Source: Phymatolithon calcareum
Lineage: Eukaryota; Rhodophyta; Florideophyceae; Hapalidiales
NCBI GenBank assembly: GCA_977006965.1
Contig: OZ345380.1
Span: forward strand, 434,001 to 498,000
Reading direction: 5' to 3'
Length of the DNA: 64,000 nt
The notes beneath the pieces were generated by a model. That model saw only the letters and a program-made list of their open reading frames with translations. It made no database searches and was not told where the DNA came from. The position numbers were made by a program, and so were the translations under genes. Below are positions 33,956 through 46,000 of this stretch, in pieces. Positions within the stretch are counted from its first letter, which is position 1. Each line of letters begins with the position of its first letter.

Positions 33956-34648
33956 GTGAGCAACATTCTGCCGCAAGCTGATTAAGGGTAGTTTCAGCGC
34001 GCCAGCTGTCGTCCTTAAAAATCTAAAATATGCTACGTGTGCGACATTTTACGTAGTGGCTGTGCCAATTCAACGGTGTTTGGAATTATGCCTCTCATAT
34101 AACACTCGTGGCGCGATCAGGTCGGGGTCCAATGCACAGTGCAGAAGACTGCATCGAAACTACAGTGTGTCCAAGGAAAAACCCTGTAGAAAGTCTAGAT
34201 CGGCCCTCCCGCTTCAATGGTACGCTTCTCGGATTGAATTAAGTCCTAAACAATGGTGCCGAAGGGCACCGAAAACTGGGGAGAACCTTCGCTTCGGCAT
34301 GCTGAGTGCGCAATTACAGACTCGAACTTAAAGCAAAACCGAATTTTGTTATGACACGTGTTTGCTCGCACATAACCATCAGCCGTAGGACCGTCTTGAA
34401 GACCAGAAATAAATTCTGAGGCGAACTATCGGAAGCCAATCTCCGGCTAGGAGTAAGAACCCTTGTTGGATCTGGCTCGGACACATCATGTGCGATCCTC
34501 CGCATGGACGATCGCCTCGCGAGACGGTGACCACGTCTCAGATCCCCCTGTGCAGCTACTCGCTGACGGCGTTGAGTTTCAAACCAATAATGGAAAAGGA
34601 ATACAGAAAAGATGCAGAGCAAGGGCAAAATGAAATGGAAAACAAAAC

Positions 34649-34843
34649 GAAGAAGAAGAAGAAAACTATATGTTTATTTAAAAGTTGCAAACGCTCCCTG
34701 CTGACGTTTGGGGCATTTTTTGTCTGCCAAGAAACTTGGCTTGATTCTGTCCGGTGAAGAGTTTCTATGGTTGGTGCTCCCCGGTTCGGTGGTCTACAAA
34801 ACCCGCTTCTGTTCCCGTGAGGGGCCTCGAGGGGGAAAATTAG
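34649..34843 (-). mobile_element. TTC-tailed LINE 3' end, duplicated copy
   Basis: Counterpart of 13,269-13,462, produced by the segmental duplication. Confidence 0.8.
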
Positions 34844-35597
34844 TCCACTTACATCTCTAAAGAGTCAAGCCAGCCTCGAAATTAATCTTTGCCGAACTGC
34901 CCGACCTAAGCATTCGAAAATCGCATGGAATATAGACACATTAGGCACTCGAAAAGCTGTTAGCCTCACATTGTTGAATCACAGAAGACAAAACAGTATT
35001 GCTGCAGGCAGTCGGTGCGCCCATAAAGCGATCAGAGCTTACGACTCAAAGAAGTAGAATACAAGAAAAAATGGACCAGAAATCTACGTTCCTGTCATCG
35101 ACGCGCATCATCTTTCAAATTGAGTATTTGAAGGCCGTAGGGCGAAAATGCAATGGCATTGAGCTTGATTGAGTGGTTACAGTTTTATCCTGACATGAAT
35201 TTTCTTCTGTTTTCTGGATAGTCTTGCGACAATCCAGGACATATATGTTGCCTCGAGAGGTCAGAACATTTCAAGGTTACTTGACCTTCAATTCTTGTAG
35301 AGGCGTTATTTCGTATTAGCTGGACTGTGTTTCTCATGTCCGTGCTGTTCTTTCTGTCCTACTTCAGAGAGAATCACAGGTAAATCGATAAAGCTCAAAC
35401 GACTTTGCACAAGAGACCAAGAATGTTAAACTCACTGTTCATTTCTCTCTTTCTTTAACACAGAAGGCGTTAATTTAATATCAGAACTTCCCCGTTTCTT
35501 TACTGGCCACTCGTTTGCAGGCACGGAATGGACAAGAGAGGTCCAATGTATACGGGGAATCCGCACTCGTGATTATGAACTCTTCTCGGGGTGAATG
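34844..35597. other. No recognisable gene
   Basis: Counterpart of 13,463-14,224. No clear feature. Confidence 0.5.
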
Positions 35598-36108
35598 CAG
35601 GGCTGTAAACAATATGATTGCCAGATATTGCACTTCATAGCGCAATAAGCAATACAATCATTTCAGTAATCCCGTTTGCAGTACAGATTGCAATGATGAA
35701 GACGCTTGGAATCCCGACTGCAATCCAAGACTTTACCAATCATACTACTGTACAAACAAAATATGAGATCATTGATCCTTACAACAGGGATGCCGCTTGT
35801 GAACTTTTCATTGCTGTACACTCATTGCGGCAGTACCGATGGGTACTGATACTGTACCAGAGCGATCAACGAGCCTTGCAAGAGACCGCTTTCCGTTGCT
35901 ACGGCCCATGAAAGAGCCTCCAAAGCTAGGAAATAAATGCACAGTACCGAAAGAAGCTGAACGTGCTCGTCGCCGTCAGGCACAATGCCGTCATGGTTGC
36001 AACGCACACGCACTGCAATCCATCTTTCAATCTCTGAGGTCACCTCAATCAAGAGTTCCGATTGCAGGTTGCCATACTGTTAGACCAATCATATTGTTTA
36101 CAGCCCAG
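35598..36108. mobile_element. hAT-like MITE, duplicated copy
   Basis: Counterpart of 14,225-14,739 with the same inverted ends. Confidence 0.75.
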
Positions 36109-37432
36109 ATGAATGAGGATTTGTGCAAGTTGGATTAAATGCTTATGTTGCCCAGATGTTGTTGTGAAGATATCGAGCTCAGTGTGCTTGAGTTCCACTT
36201 TTATGAATACGTTTGGCAAGGCGTGAATTAAAAATAGAGTTGTTTCCATAGTTAAGAACGCATAGCAGTAGAGGAGCTACAGACTTCTGCTGGCGCATAG
36301 GGCAAATGAACAAATCCGTATAGTGATTAGCTTGGTTCTGGTAGCGTACAGGACAGCATGAATAATGTCAACCTTGTAGAGCTTTACTTCGTTTAACGGA
36401 AGGTACTAATAATCGTACACTATGTGCCCACATGGCGGATGAACATGATCTGCGAATTAGCCTGGTCAGCTGACCAAACATGCGATACACGAAGCCTGCC
36501 GTTGCAACGGGCAGGTGCATCGTCGCCAACATGGCCCAATGACACCAAACTACTCTTCATTGGTAATGTAGAGTGTGACGTGCACTTGATTGGCTCGTGG
36601 AATAGTTACTCATGATTCAATTGCACTCGAGTTCATCCATCAAAAATTTTAATTGTTATTATGATTTCAGAATTTAATACTGAAATCATAACGATTAAAT
36701 TGCGCGATCTCTCGTAAAAGCAATGGTACTGCGATTCATTTCATACATGTTCTTTCTTTCTTTCTTTTACTGCGGGATTTCTCGAAGCTGATGGAACAAC
36801 TCCGCATCCTTACGGCTCTAGTAGACCTTAACAGATATGAGTGGTACTTGATGTCACAACAGCTGTCCAAGCTACACAAGGTGCAGACCATGGTCCAGCT
36901 TAACATCCATATCGCTACGCAGCCAATCTTCATTCTCCGTCCTTCAAAGGGATGCCCGGGTTCGAAACTATTTAGGACGTTCATACATGTTACTAGTACG
37001 GTTGAGCTTCAGCGTCGATTCCGCGGTATACTACGGCCTTGCCCTTCGCCATTGAGCAGGTGCGTGATTCTCAAAAGTAATACAATATTCCTGATTCTGC
37101 TATGCTAGTTACTTCAACTGTGTTGCGGTCCTTATACAAGTGTTGGTCTGAAGAAATTCGATGCTCGTGCTCGCACCTACTATTCGAGTGTCTCGGCAGG
37201 GGAACGATATGTTCTGTGTACCGCCTCGACACATCGGGAAGGTTGCTCTTCGGCCCATAGTTTCATGAATAGTTTCTGAGGTCTGCTTCCCAAAGCGGTA
37301 GAGTTTCGAGCTGCCCGGTATCGTCGTTCTACTCACCGTCCCGATGCATACTGTTCTCGTTTAGTTACTGTCGTATCTCATCTCGTCGATGAAGGCAGCG
37401 TATGATTTTTCACAGACACTGAGCCCACGGTG
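36109..37432. other. No recognisable gene
   Basis: Counterpart of 14.74-16.08 kb. The palindrome of copy 1 is reduced to one arm near 36,613-36,640. Confidence 0.5.
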
Positions 37433-37437
37433 TATAC

Positions 37438-37935
37438 TATAACGACTTTTTAGGTATGATTTGTCGTTATGATTTTTGTTGGGATTTTTGTTGGAATGTT
37501 GGAATGCTGGAATGGAATTCATACTTTTGTACTTTTATTTCACTGTTTGGTTTTTATCTAGAGGCTCTGAACTTATTGTCCTTTAGGCACTCTAGACTGT
37601 TACTCGGAGTGGTTTGCTCCGCTTCAGTCTTGTCGAGCTCTACTAAGTGCGACGTCGGTCCGTCTTATATAGACAATAGTTGCACCTTCCATTCTAAACT
37701 GAATCTATTTTTTACAAATAAAAAGCCCTATTTAGATTCCACTAGACGATTGGGTGATGGAATCTAAAACTGACCAATAGGAATGCGAATGATTGAAACT
37801 TTGCAATGACACTTGTAACACTCGTGCATTTGCATACGTGGCATGTTGCAGTACATGTGTAACATTTACTGAATGCGCTACGTAGCAAGCATAGTTGTAG
37901 TACAAGTGTAACTATTGTAACATAAAATCGTTACA
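37438..37935 (-). mobile_element. Ty3/gypsy 3' LTR
   Basis: 498 bases. On the minus strand it starts TGTAACGATTTTATG and ends CGTTATA, a slightly degraded TG..CA pair. It is preceded on the minus strand by a purine tract (AAGAGGGCAGGA). The first 179 bases recur at 54,916-55,094. Confidence 0.85.
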
Positions 37936-38025
37936 AATCCTGCCCTCTTATTTTCGTATTCGTCCTCGAATACTCTAAGTTTCGGGGTTTAGAAGTTCTT
38001 TTTAAAGATTGAAAAGCATCATTTT

Positions 38026-39761
38026 CTAGTTTTCCCATTTAAAAGGATTATTTTTTCTGGTTAAATTCGTTAAGGGTGCTGCTAATTTAGCAAAATCCTT
38101 TACGAATTTTCTATAGTAATTACATAGTCCTAAGAAACTTTGGACTTGCTTTACATTATTTGGTGCTTCCCAATTATTGATAGCTTCAACCTTTTTAGGG
38201 TCAACTTTGATTCCGTCTTCGCTGATTATATGTCCCAAGTATTCAACTTGAGTCTTGAAGAATTTGCACTTGGATTTCTTCGCATACAATTGATTCTTTC
38301 TTAGTATGCCGAGAGTAATTTCTAAATGTTTGTAATGTTCTTCTTCACTTTTGCTGTGTATTAGAATATCATGTAAATATACGAGAATAAATTTATCCAG
38401 ATATGGTCTGAAGATATTATTCATTAAGGTTTGAAAGCATCCTGGAGCTCCACTTAATCCAAACGGAGTTACCAGATATTCAAACTGTCCATAGCGCGTT
38501 CGGAATGCAGTTTTTTCTATATCGGATTCTTTTATACGGATTTGGTGATAACCACTTCTTAAGTCGAGAGTGGAAAAGTATTTTGCTCCACTTAATTGGT
38601 CCCACACTTCGTCTATGCGAGGTAATGGAACTTGATTCCGAATTGTTTGTTTGTTGAGTGCTCTGTAGTCTATACACATACGAAGGTTTCCATCCTTCTT
38701 TTTCGTGAATAGGACTGGGCTTTCCCATGGACTCACACTTGGTCGAATGAAGCCATTTGCTAATGCTTCTTCGAGTTGTTTCTGCATTTCTTTTAATTCT
38801 AAGACAGATAATTTATACATTGGACCAATTTTTGGTTTTGATCCTTCTTCCAAATTGATCGTCATTTCAATGTTTCTCTTTGGAGGTAATCCCGGAGGTA
38901 ATGTTTCAGGGAAAACATCCTCATATTTTTGCAATATTTCCTTGATACCCTTACTGTTTTCTTCGTTTAAATGCTCATCCCCTGATGGTTTTAGAAGCAC
39001 ATGGTAACAAGTACTATTTCTCTTTTTTGCTAACCTCGCGAACTGTTTACTCGTAAGCATGCTATTCAGGAGGGATGCCCCATGCTTATAAGCCCCTGCG
39101 TCCAGAGTAATAATCTGGTCATTAATGTTAATACGCATTCTGTTTCGAGTCCAATCTATTATAGGATTGACTTCTGTTAGCCAGCTCTTTCCTAAGATTA
39201 TGTCGTAGGCGATCCAATCTACGATGTACGGGCGTATATTGAAGATTGCCTGTCCGATACGTAATCCCAGATTTTCAGAACATAAGTCCATTTTGACAAG
39301 TGCTCCGTCCCAAAGTTCTGCTTTGAGGTTAGTTCTTTCTCCCCTTAACTCTAGTTTTTGCGCAAAATCCTTTGATATGATTATTTCTTCACATCCACTA
39401 TCCACTAAGGTTTTACAATAGAATTTTCCACTTGGCCTTACTATTTCTCCTCTGAAAACCAATAGTGCTTGCCTCTTTTTATGTCTCTTTCTGTACGGAG
39501 AGAACGTACAAACTCTTGCAGTATTTTTCTGCTTTTTAGTATCTTGGGGACGCCTCTTGATTCCCTCAAGCTTCGTAGTCTCTCGGAAACTACCCTTAGT
39601 TTCCTCACCTGCACAACTACTCTGAGTTGTCTCTTTTTTGTGCACGCTATTCTCCTTTTTGTATTTTTCTCGTTTTTTGTTTTCATCGGCTATTATACAT
39701 ACACCCGTTTTAGTGCCGAGCCCTAATAACGGTTGAATTGGTTTTTTGGCTTCCTCCGTGA
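38026..39761 (-). pseudogene. Ty3/gypsy pol fragment: protease and reverse transcriptase, no RNase H/integrase
   Basis: Open frame of about 575 codons without a good ATG, so probably made by frameshifting from gag. In order: aspartic protease ([13 protein letters not shown]), linker, RT from [15 protein letters not shown] through [12 protein letters not shown], then [11 protein letters not shown] and the catalytic box, and the thumb [17 protein letters not shown]. The catalytic YxDD reads YLHD: the first Asp is His (codon at 38,371-38,373). The frame stops at KWEN within the RT/RNase H connection. Only about 90 bases separate it from the LTR, so RNase H and integrase are deleted. Dead element. 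Confidence 0.9.
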
Positions 39762-39826
39762 ATGTTTAATCGCACGGCAGCCAACTCTTTTGCATAGAAA
39801 GCACTTGTTTGTTCCATCAGTTTTGT

Positions 39827-40543
39827 TCATTCTTCTGGAGATAGTTTTACAAGTTTACTCTTCTGAGGAAAAACCCCAATTTCCATTGGTGTAACCCCAT
39901 TATTTATTCCTCCTTGGAATGGGAATGGTCCACAAGTGTAGATCTTGTCCATTCGATCAGCAATTCTCATTGCATCTTGGAGTGATTTTGTTTCAGATCT
40001 CTCTATCTCCACTCTTATTCTATTCTTCAATCCCTGGCTGTAATGGAAGACCTGTTCATCATTAGCCATAGTCGGGATTTGGAGTAACCATTTAGAAAAA
40101 TCCGCATTATAAGCTCCCATTTGTTTTAACGTACTAAGTGCTTTTCTCGCGTTAACTTCTCTGTTAACGGGTTTGAAATACTTCAATAATTCTTTTTTGA
40201 ATTCTTCAAATGTTGTAATATTAACTTGGGTACTTATATTTATAAGTTCCCACCATTGTAATCCATCCCCGGTAAGGTAACTAACAGCATACTTGATTTT
40301 GTGTATTTCATCAGGCGCTGTTGATTGGTTGTCAATTATATTTTGAATTGGCTGAAGCCAGCTACGGACATTCTGTCCACTAAACTTGTCTGGCCTTGCT
40401 GTTATCAACGAGTTGCTACTCGAAGATAAACTTATGAATGCTTGGTTTGCATTTTGTAACTCTTGCTGCAGTCCTCCGACAACAGTTTGCAAGTTTTGAA
40501 TAATTTGTGCCTGGTCTTGTTGTTGCTGTTGAATATGTTCCAT
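39827..40543 (-). CDS. Ty3/gypsy gag
   Basis: 238 residues. A Gln-rich coiled-coil-like start (MEHIQQQQQDQAQIIQNL) is followed by a retrotransposon gag capsid region (TARPDKFSGQNVRSWLQPI, LTGDGLQWW, FKKELLKYFKP, MRIADRMDKIY). A zinc-knuckle-like CFLCKRVGC...H is encoded just downstream in another frame (about 39,720-39,800), so gag is truncated or needs a frameshift. Confidence 0.85.
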   Translation of the reverse strand: MEHIQQQQQDQAQIIQNLQTVVGGLQQELQNANQAFISLSSSSNSLITARPDKFSGQNVRSWLQPIQNIIDNQSTAPDEIHKIKYAVSYLTGDGLQWWELINISTQVNITTFEEFKKELLKYFKPVNREVNARKALSTLKQMGAYNADFSKWLLQIPTMANDEQVFHYSQGLKNRIRVEIERSETKSLQDAMRIADRMDKIYTCGPFPFQGGINNGVTPMEIGVFPQKSKLVKLSPEE

Positions 40544-40785
40544 TTCGTTTTAATATTTCCTGACGTTATTACTATTCTCCTCCTGTGCCCTTGCCGCGTT
40601 TCTCGAACCTTTGTCCCAGTCGGTCGTTCTAGGTAACACCCAATAGACGAAAAGGTTAATGAGGATACAAAGTAAACACAGTTTTTGGACGATAGATTTA
40701 TAATAACAGGAATATTTATTTAATCCCAATTTAGTTTATTGAACAATGATCAAGCAATGATCAGTTTGATATCAAGTGGTTATCA
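40544..40785. other. Gypsy leader region
   Basis: Non-coding, between gag and the ORF fragment at 40,786-41,092. No primer-binding site is recognised. Confidence 0.4.
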
Positions 40786-41092
40786 CTAATGCTTATGACT
40801 TTTCCTCCGATACTTTAACGATTTGCTAATCGCACTGGTACTTATCGATGATATTTTCGATACGTTGGTAAGTTTCTTGATGTCGGTCGTTTGATACGCC
40901 AAATTGAGAAGGCGCTCAATAGCGATTTTTCGATTTTTGTTCTCTTCCCCTATTTTATGGGCATTAAAGAGCACTTTATTCTTATACCACGTATGACACA
41001 AGTCACACTGAATATTTACCCACTTATAGCAAATATTCTCCAAATCGAGGATCGCCTTTCCGAAGCCCTTCTTGTGTATGAGAACCTGTATA
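40786..41092 (-). other. Unrecognised ORF fragment X, cut by copia A
   Basis: About 100 codons: HIQVLIHKKGFGKAILDLEN, CDLCHTWYKNKVLFNAHK and a possible helix-turn-helix near IKKLTNVSKISSIS. The N-terminus is lost to the copia LTR. An inverted copy of its first ~200 bases lies at 48,167-48,370, about 4% different. Possibly part of the gypsy element or an older transposon. Confidence 0.45.
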
Positions 41093-41414
41093 TGTTGTAT
41101 GCTGTAGCGTATAACACGTAGCACAGTGTAGGGTAGAATGCGTGCTCGCGCACGCGGCAATTATAGCGGGCAGAAAACCTCGGAGGAAAGGAACGAGCCT
41201 CCGGTATTTATTAGAGTGTGGGGTTGGACCCCGGAAACGAACCAAGACAAAAGAGCAAACGGAAGCAAGGAGAGTGTGCGCGTCTCCTTCTGCCCTTCTT
41301 CTCCTGAACAAGAAGTTCAGCGCGTGCATATATGTCGGTGCGAGATTGAAGAATGATCACTAACGCAAAAATATCTTCTTATGATAAATGCCACGTGTAT
41401 CGATATGATCAACA
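41093..41414 (-). mobile_element. Copia A 3' LTR
   Basis: 322 bases. On the minus strand it begins TGTTGATCATATCG and ends CATACAACA. It differs from the 5' LTR at about 26 positions (8%) by eye. Confidence 0.9.
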
Positions 41415-41423
41415 TCCCCCCGG
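41415..41423 (-). other. Copia A polypurine tract
   Basis: CCGGGGGGA on the minus strand, directly before the TG of the 3' LTR. Primes plus-strand DNA synthesis. Confidence 0.75.
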
Positions 41424-41761
41424 TTGACAACAATATGTCATCATACCATGTTGTCAAAAATATGATAGCAGATACCCGAATTAACGAGGATATTCACTTG
41501 GCAAGAAGACCCGAATATCGAGAACATTCACTTAACGAGAAAAATCCGAAGACCGGGAAAATCATATTGGAAGATTTGTAAGCAGCATACACGGGCGTGA
41601 GCGATAAAGTGCGAAGTGTGGCTGGAAAAGTGGTCCGACGCAGGTGGTTGAAACAAAAGTAAGCGAGTGTGCTGGCCGGCTTCTCGTGCAACAGCTGGAG
41701 TGCACCTAGCTATAACCTTGCTCGTTTTGTGATACCGTCAGCCTCATAGTCGTCCACTTTG
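41424..41761. other. Region between 3' LTR and antisense ORF, copy A
   Basis: Likely 5' UTR/promoter of the antisense ORF. No TATA box is evident. From 41,510 it is mirrored in copia B. Confidence 0.4.
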
Positions 41762-42994
41762 ATGGTGCACACTAAGCAAACTGCCGCCAAAAGTACCGGT
41801 GGAAGGGCGCTACGTAAAACGTTGGCGTCAATGGCGGCCCGAAATACCACCGGTCTTGACAGGTACGCACGCCGACAGTACGAGGCAGTGTGGTACACCG
41901 GCGCTGGGAGTTCTGTCCGATCATCCGAGCCGTACAGGATTAATTTCAAGCATGTACAAAGTGTCGTGCGGATGAACGGAGATCGATTTTTAGCTTTGGT
42001 GGGGAAAAGTGTGAAGGCGTGGTGTGACGCCCGTCCCAACCGAAAGCTAGATGTGATCACTGCCCGTCGATGGGGCTTGACCGAGGCGATCAGTCTGGAG
42101 ATGACTAACTCTCTAGATACCGATCGCTGGGATGTGTGGTACGTGAAATATTGCGAAAGAAGCGATCCGTCTCGAGGTATTGAAGCCGGCTGTATGTATG
42201 GTGCCGGGGAAGACAAACGTTGGTATCCGCTTCTTTTGTTCACGATGGACATCACGTCCCTTGGAGCAGCGACAGCGGGCTCAAGCGCGACTTTCGATGA
42301 TGTGCACCCGATGCAGCAACCAGGAAAAACTAAGGATCAAATTCTTGATTCAGTTGATTACTGGTGCTTCAGGCATCCAGGTCAAATACGCGTGCTTGGC
42401 GGACCAGGGTTTAGGCGTTCGTCCCATAGTGCTCGACATTATTACACTGATGGGCACGTGTTCGCTGCAAATCGGCATATGCCATGCACACTGGGAGCGT
42501 TGGCGAACAGTGTGTTTGTTAAGGATGGGGTTGAGCGAGCGAACATTGTGGCGAACGCTCGCCCTTATCCATCTGCACGAAACCTCAAAGACTTACAAAA
42601 GTGGGTTAAAAGTCTTATTGGTTTCGTCAGTCTGGATAAATTCCGCGAGTACGACGGAAGCGAGAAGAAACAATTCGACGTGCATTGGGTCTTGCACTCG
42701 ATGAAAGGTGTCTGTCTCGTTAGACTGCGCGGATATCCCGGCGTTGATCACCTGATATGTGTTGACGCAGATAGACGCAAGATTTACGACAGCATGGAAA
42801 CGAAACCACTGAAGCTGTCAGCTGAGGCACTTAGTGCCTGTTTCGGGGAGAGCGCGCGACTTGAGGAGGTTGTCGAGTGCCGCAAGGTAAATGTCTTTTC
42901 TTCTTCGAGCAAACGGGCACGAAGTGGATTATCTGCGTCCCAGAAGAGGAAGCGGTTGGAAGCCAGGAACAGTGGGAGTCACACAAGGTCCTGA
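41762..42994 (+). CDS. Histone H3-tail mimic fused to putative cysteine-peptidase-like protein, copy A
   Basis: 410 residues from ATG 41,762, antisense to copia pol. Residues 3-26 reproduce the H3 tail: TKQTAAKSTGGRA then RKTLAS..AAR, keeping K4, Q5, T6, A7, K9, S10, T11, G12, G13, R17, K18, L20, A21, A24, A25 and R26 of mature H3. Changes are R2H, R8A, K14R, Q19T, T22S and K27N, plus P16L and K23M in this copy only. Residues 50-240 are unrecognised. Cys242 (PCTLGALANSV), His330 (GVDHLICVD) and Asp337 (or Asp335) are ordered and spaced like the catalytic triad of papain/C39-type peptidases (inference). The C-terminus KRARSGLSASQKRKR looks like an NLS. The stop lies 101 bases from the end of pol, convergent. 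A fortuitous pseudogene is unlikely, because copy B is also open. Confidence 0.8.
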   Translation: MVHTKQTAAKSTGGRALRKTLASMAARNTTGLDRYARRQYEAVWYTGAGSSVRSSEPYRINFKHVQSVVRMNGDRFLALVGKSVKAWCDARPNRKLDVITARRWGLTEAISLEMTNSLDTDRWDVWYVKYCERSDPSRGIEAGCMYGAGEDKRWYPLLLFTMDITSLGAATAGSSATFDDVHPMQQPGKTKDQILDSVDYWCFRHPGQIRVLGGPGFRRSSHSARHYYTDGHVFAANRHMPCTLGALANSVFVKDGVERANIVANARPYPSARNLKDLQKWVKSLIGFVSLDKFREYDGSEKKQFDVHWVLHSMKGVCLVRLRGYPGVDHLICVDADRRKIYDSMETKPLKLSAEALSACFGESARLEEVVECRKVNVFSSSSKRARSGLSASQKRKRLEARNSGSHTRS

Positions 42995-43095
42995 TTGAGT
43001 CAAGCGGATACGAATTTACCTTGAGATGCGTTGCATGCGGTAGCCTTATTGCCTAGCTGGCAAGGGAAGTAGTAGAAACGAAATATAGACTATAG

Positions 43096-46000
43096 CTAGT
43101 CTTGTGATAAAGCTCGTTTGGAATTTTCGAATAGATTGGATTCAATTTTCCCAGTGGAGCAAACTTGATTGAGGGTCCTATACATTGCTGTGTTGCGCTT
43201 GGCCAAGGCATCAGCGATGTTCCTGGAACCAGCAATCTATTGTATCGTACTGATTTCCCCCGATTCAAATGAATCACGTAAACGAGCGACAGTTGGGCGC
43301 AGACGATAGTCTTTGCCTTCCTGGAGCGTGGTGATAGTCGAATAAAGTCCAAGCGAGTCCACTGTGAGCACTAAAGGAAGCGAATAGTGAGCATCATGAA
43401 GAGTGCGGATGCTCTGTACCATAGAACCAGCACGGTCGGCAGAAGCTGCTGCAGCGATTATTTCGCACCCAATAGAAGAAAAGGAGACACGACTTTGCTT
43501 TGAGCTGTGCCAGTCCAAGACATGGTACAAAAGCGAAGTTTGGGTTTGAAAGAAGAGTCCTGAAATATATCCCGTTTGACAATATGAGTAGCGTCCTTGA
43601 GAGGCGTCTGAGAAGGCAAGATATTTTGCTTTGAAGCTCAAAGGCGGGACTGGATAAAACAAGATCGGCTGCAGGTTCTGCACCTCTTTAAGAGCGGAGT
43701 TCAATTCTCGCATATCAGCCACGGTTAATCGACTTATCCATTGCTGATAATGGCTTGCCACAAATCCAGCGACGGGAAAAACACCATGGCCAAGAAAGTT
43801 AAGCTTACCGGTAACCGAAAGAAAGCTTGTAATTTCGTCTGAACTGGCCTTATCATTGTTTTGCTTGCGCCTCAGACGAGAAATGTCAAGAGGCTTTATA
43901 GTCTCCATGAACTCTTCCATTGATGCTCGAATGTCGCCATTGGCGTTGACATCAATACGCAGACGATTGAAGACAAAAGGAGGATGGGGATTAAATAATC
44001 CAACCTTGTACTCCGCGGATAAAGCATCGTGGAAGCGGTGTATTGAGAAGGATTTCAAGCCAGAAGGAAGTCGTCGACAACCTTAGCAATGAAAAGATCT
44101 GGACGACGTTTTGACTCTCGCAGTACGAATAGCTGCGGAAAACCAGGAATCTGTTCAAGCTTGTAGGAGGAAAGCATCTATCCTTCTACGTCAGCTTCCA
44201 TAGCCTTCCAGAATCAACCAAACCATACGCAGGCTTTATTAGTTTCCATCGCTCACCAGGATATGTCATCCAAGAGGTTGGAGGCCTCACATAGATGTCT
44301 CGCTCTATGTCCTTAGCTTGCAAATAAGCACCGGATATGTCGATTTTAGCGAGCTGGAGCCGATGTAAAGCAGCCATCGATAGTACTGTTCGTATTACTG
44401 GAAACTGTGCAGTAGACGAATCAGATCGAAGTATGTCCTTCATAGAATCTTGATTTCCATGAGGGACCATTCGGCATTTCAGCTTGAATTTCCCAATATG
44501 TTCGTCCTTTTTCAGCGTGAAAAAGTGATGAGACGAAATAACATTGGCAGAACGCGGTATGTCTCTGATTGAGACCACTTCGACAGATTTTTTGTACTTC
44601 TCCTTCTCGACATCCATAGCCTTCTTTAGCAGCCAATGAGGAACAAATTGTAATTGAAACTCTGCTGCAGGATTATCCCCAATAATATCCTTGACCTTTT
44701 CCAGAATTTTGTCCTCACTAGAAGGTAATTCAAGAGGAAGTTCCGATGGAGACCTGAATGAGTATTCTCCGATATCTTTTCCGGGTGAGTCATTAGATGT
44801 CGGCGAATCGATATCGAAAGATTGTGCATCGAAACTCTTCGAAGGAACTGATTTCGAGAAGAGAGACCGCGAGAGTGGATGACTAGCCCAGAGCACAGCT
44901 TCTTCTGAATGCTGGGTAGCTGATGATGAAGCTGGTGTTGAAATCGACATAGGAACTGGTCGCAAGTCATCATTCTCTTGATTGAGGTCGAGCTCGATAT
45001 TTTCCATCTCGTACAGTAAGGACGTAGAAGGTACCATACGAATGTCTTCATGTGCCACGAGAATCTTGTGACCAGAGCCCTTAGAATATCGAGATACCTC
45101 AACCAAGTGTTCTTTCGCGTCAGCAACAAATCCGATTTTCCATATTCCTTGCTTATTCCCTTTAACGAAATAGTATACAGGTGTACCTCTTGGTAGAAGA
45201 TTTTTCTTGATCAAGCTCGGGGCTCTCGAGGAAAGCATGCGAGATATGGCTCTTCGAGCCATTTGTTCTTGATGTGCATCGAATATTTCCTTCGACACTG
45301 CAGTTTGAGGCAAACCAGCAATAGAAGGGTGATATCCTCGAGCAAGTTCAAAGCTGCTGAGTTTTGAATTTCCTCGCAATACATTACCAAGGAATGTAGC
45401 TTTCGAGAGAATAGCAGAGCTTGGAATTGGAATGCCATGTAGAGCCTTAAAACGCTCTGCGTCTTTCGTCAATCGCTGGACGAGAAGACGAAGACTATTA
45501 TGCCTTGCCTCGATGATACCGATTTTGTTGTGACGTCGAGCAAGACGAGGCTCAAATCTTGTTCCGCATGATTCAAGAGCGCGAATGAATGTGGAGTTTT
45601 TGAATTCTGGATCACCGGAAAAAATCCTTGGAGGTCCATGCGAATAAACCCACAATTTTTGAAAGACTTCAGATGCAATATCCATATCCTTCGAGGAAAG
45701 AAGTCTTGTTTCAGAATATCCAGTCGCCTTATCCCTGGCGTGAAGAATTGGATTTCCACCAAGCTCTTGGATGAATAAGAAGTCAATCTGGACGTGGTCG
45801 TTGAACGTACGAAGAAGCTTGTCGAATGACACTTTCTTCGCACTGCTTGGTATCCCAGTATTTTTGCAACTGGTGCACTTTTGAATCGCCATCTCCAATG
45901 CTTGCCGTAATGGAGGCGTCAATATACTCGCTTGCTGACAAATGAGAATCATGTCCGGCAAGGAGAAATGAGTAAAAAGGTGAAGCTTGCAGGCGAACCA

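Noticed and set aside
40786-41160. 124-codon ORF with its apparent start in the copia LTR
   Set aside because: The N-terminal part is LTR sequence read through. Only the part up to 41,092 belongs to fragment X.
41762-42994. Simple histone H3 pseudogene
   Set aside because: Similarity stops after the tail (about residue 30). The rest is a long, conserved, non-histone frame present twice, and silent codon positions differ from the local H3 gene.
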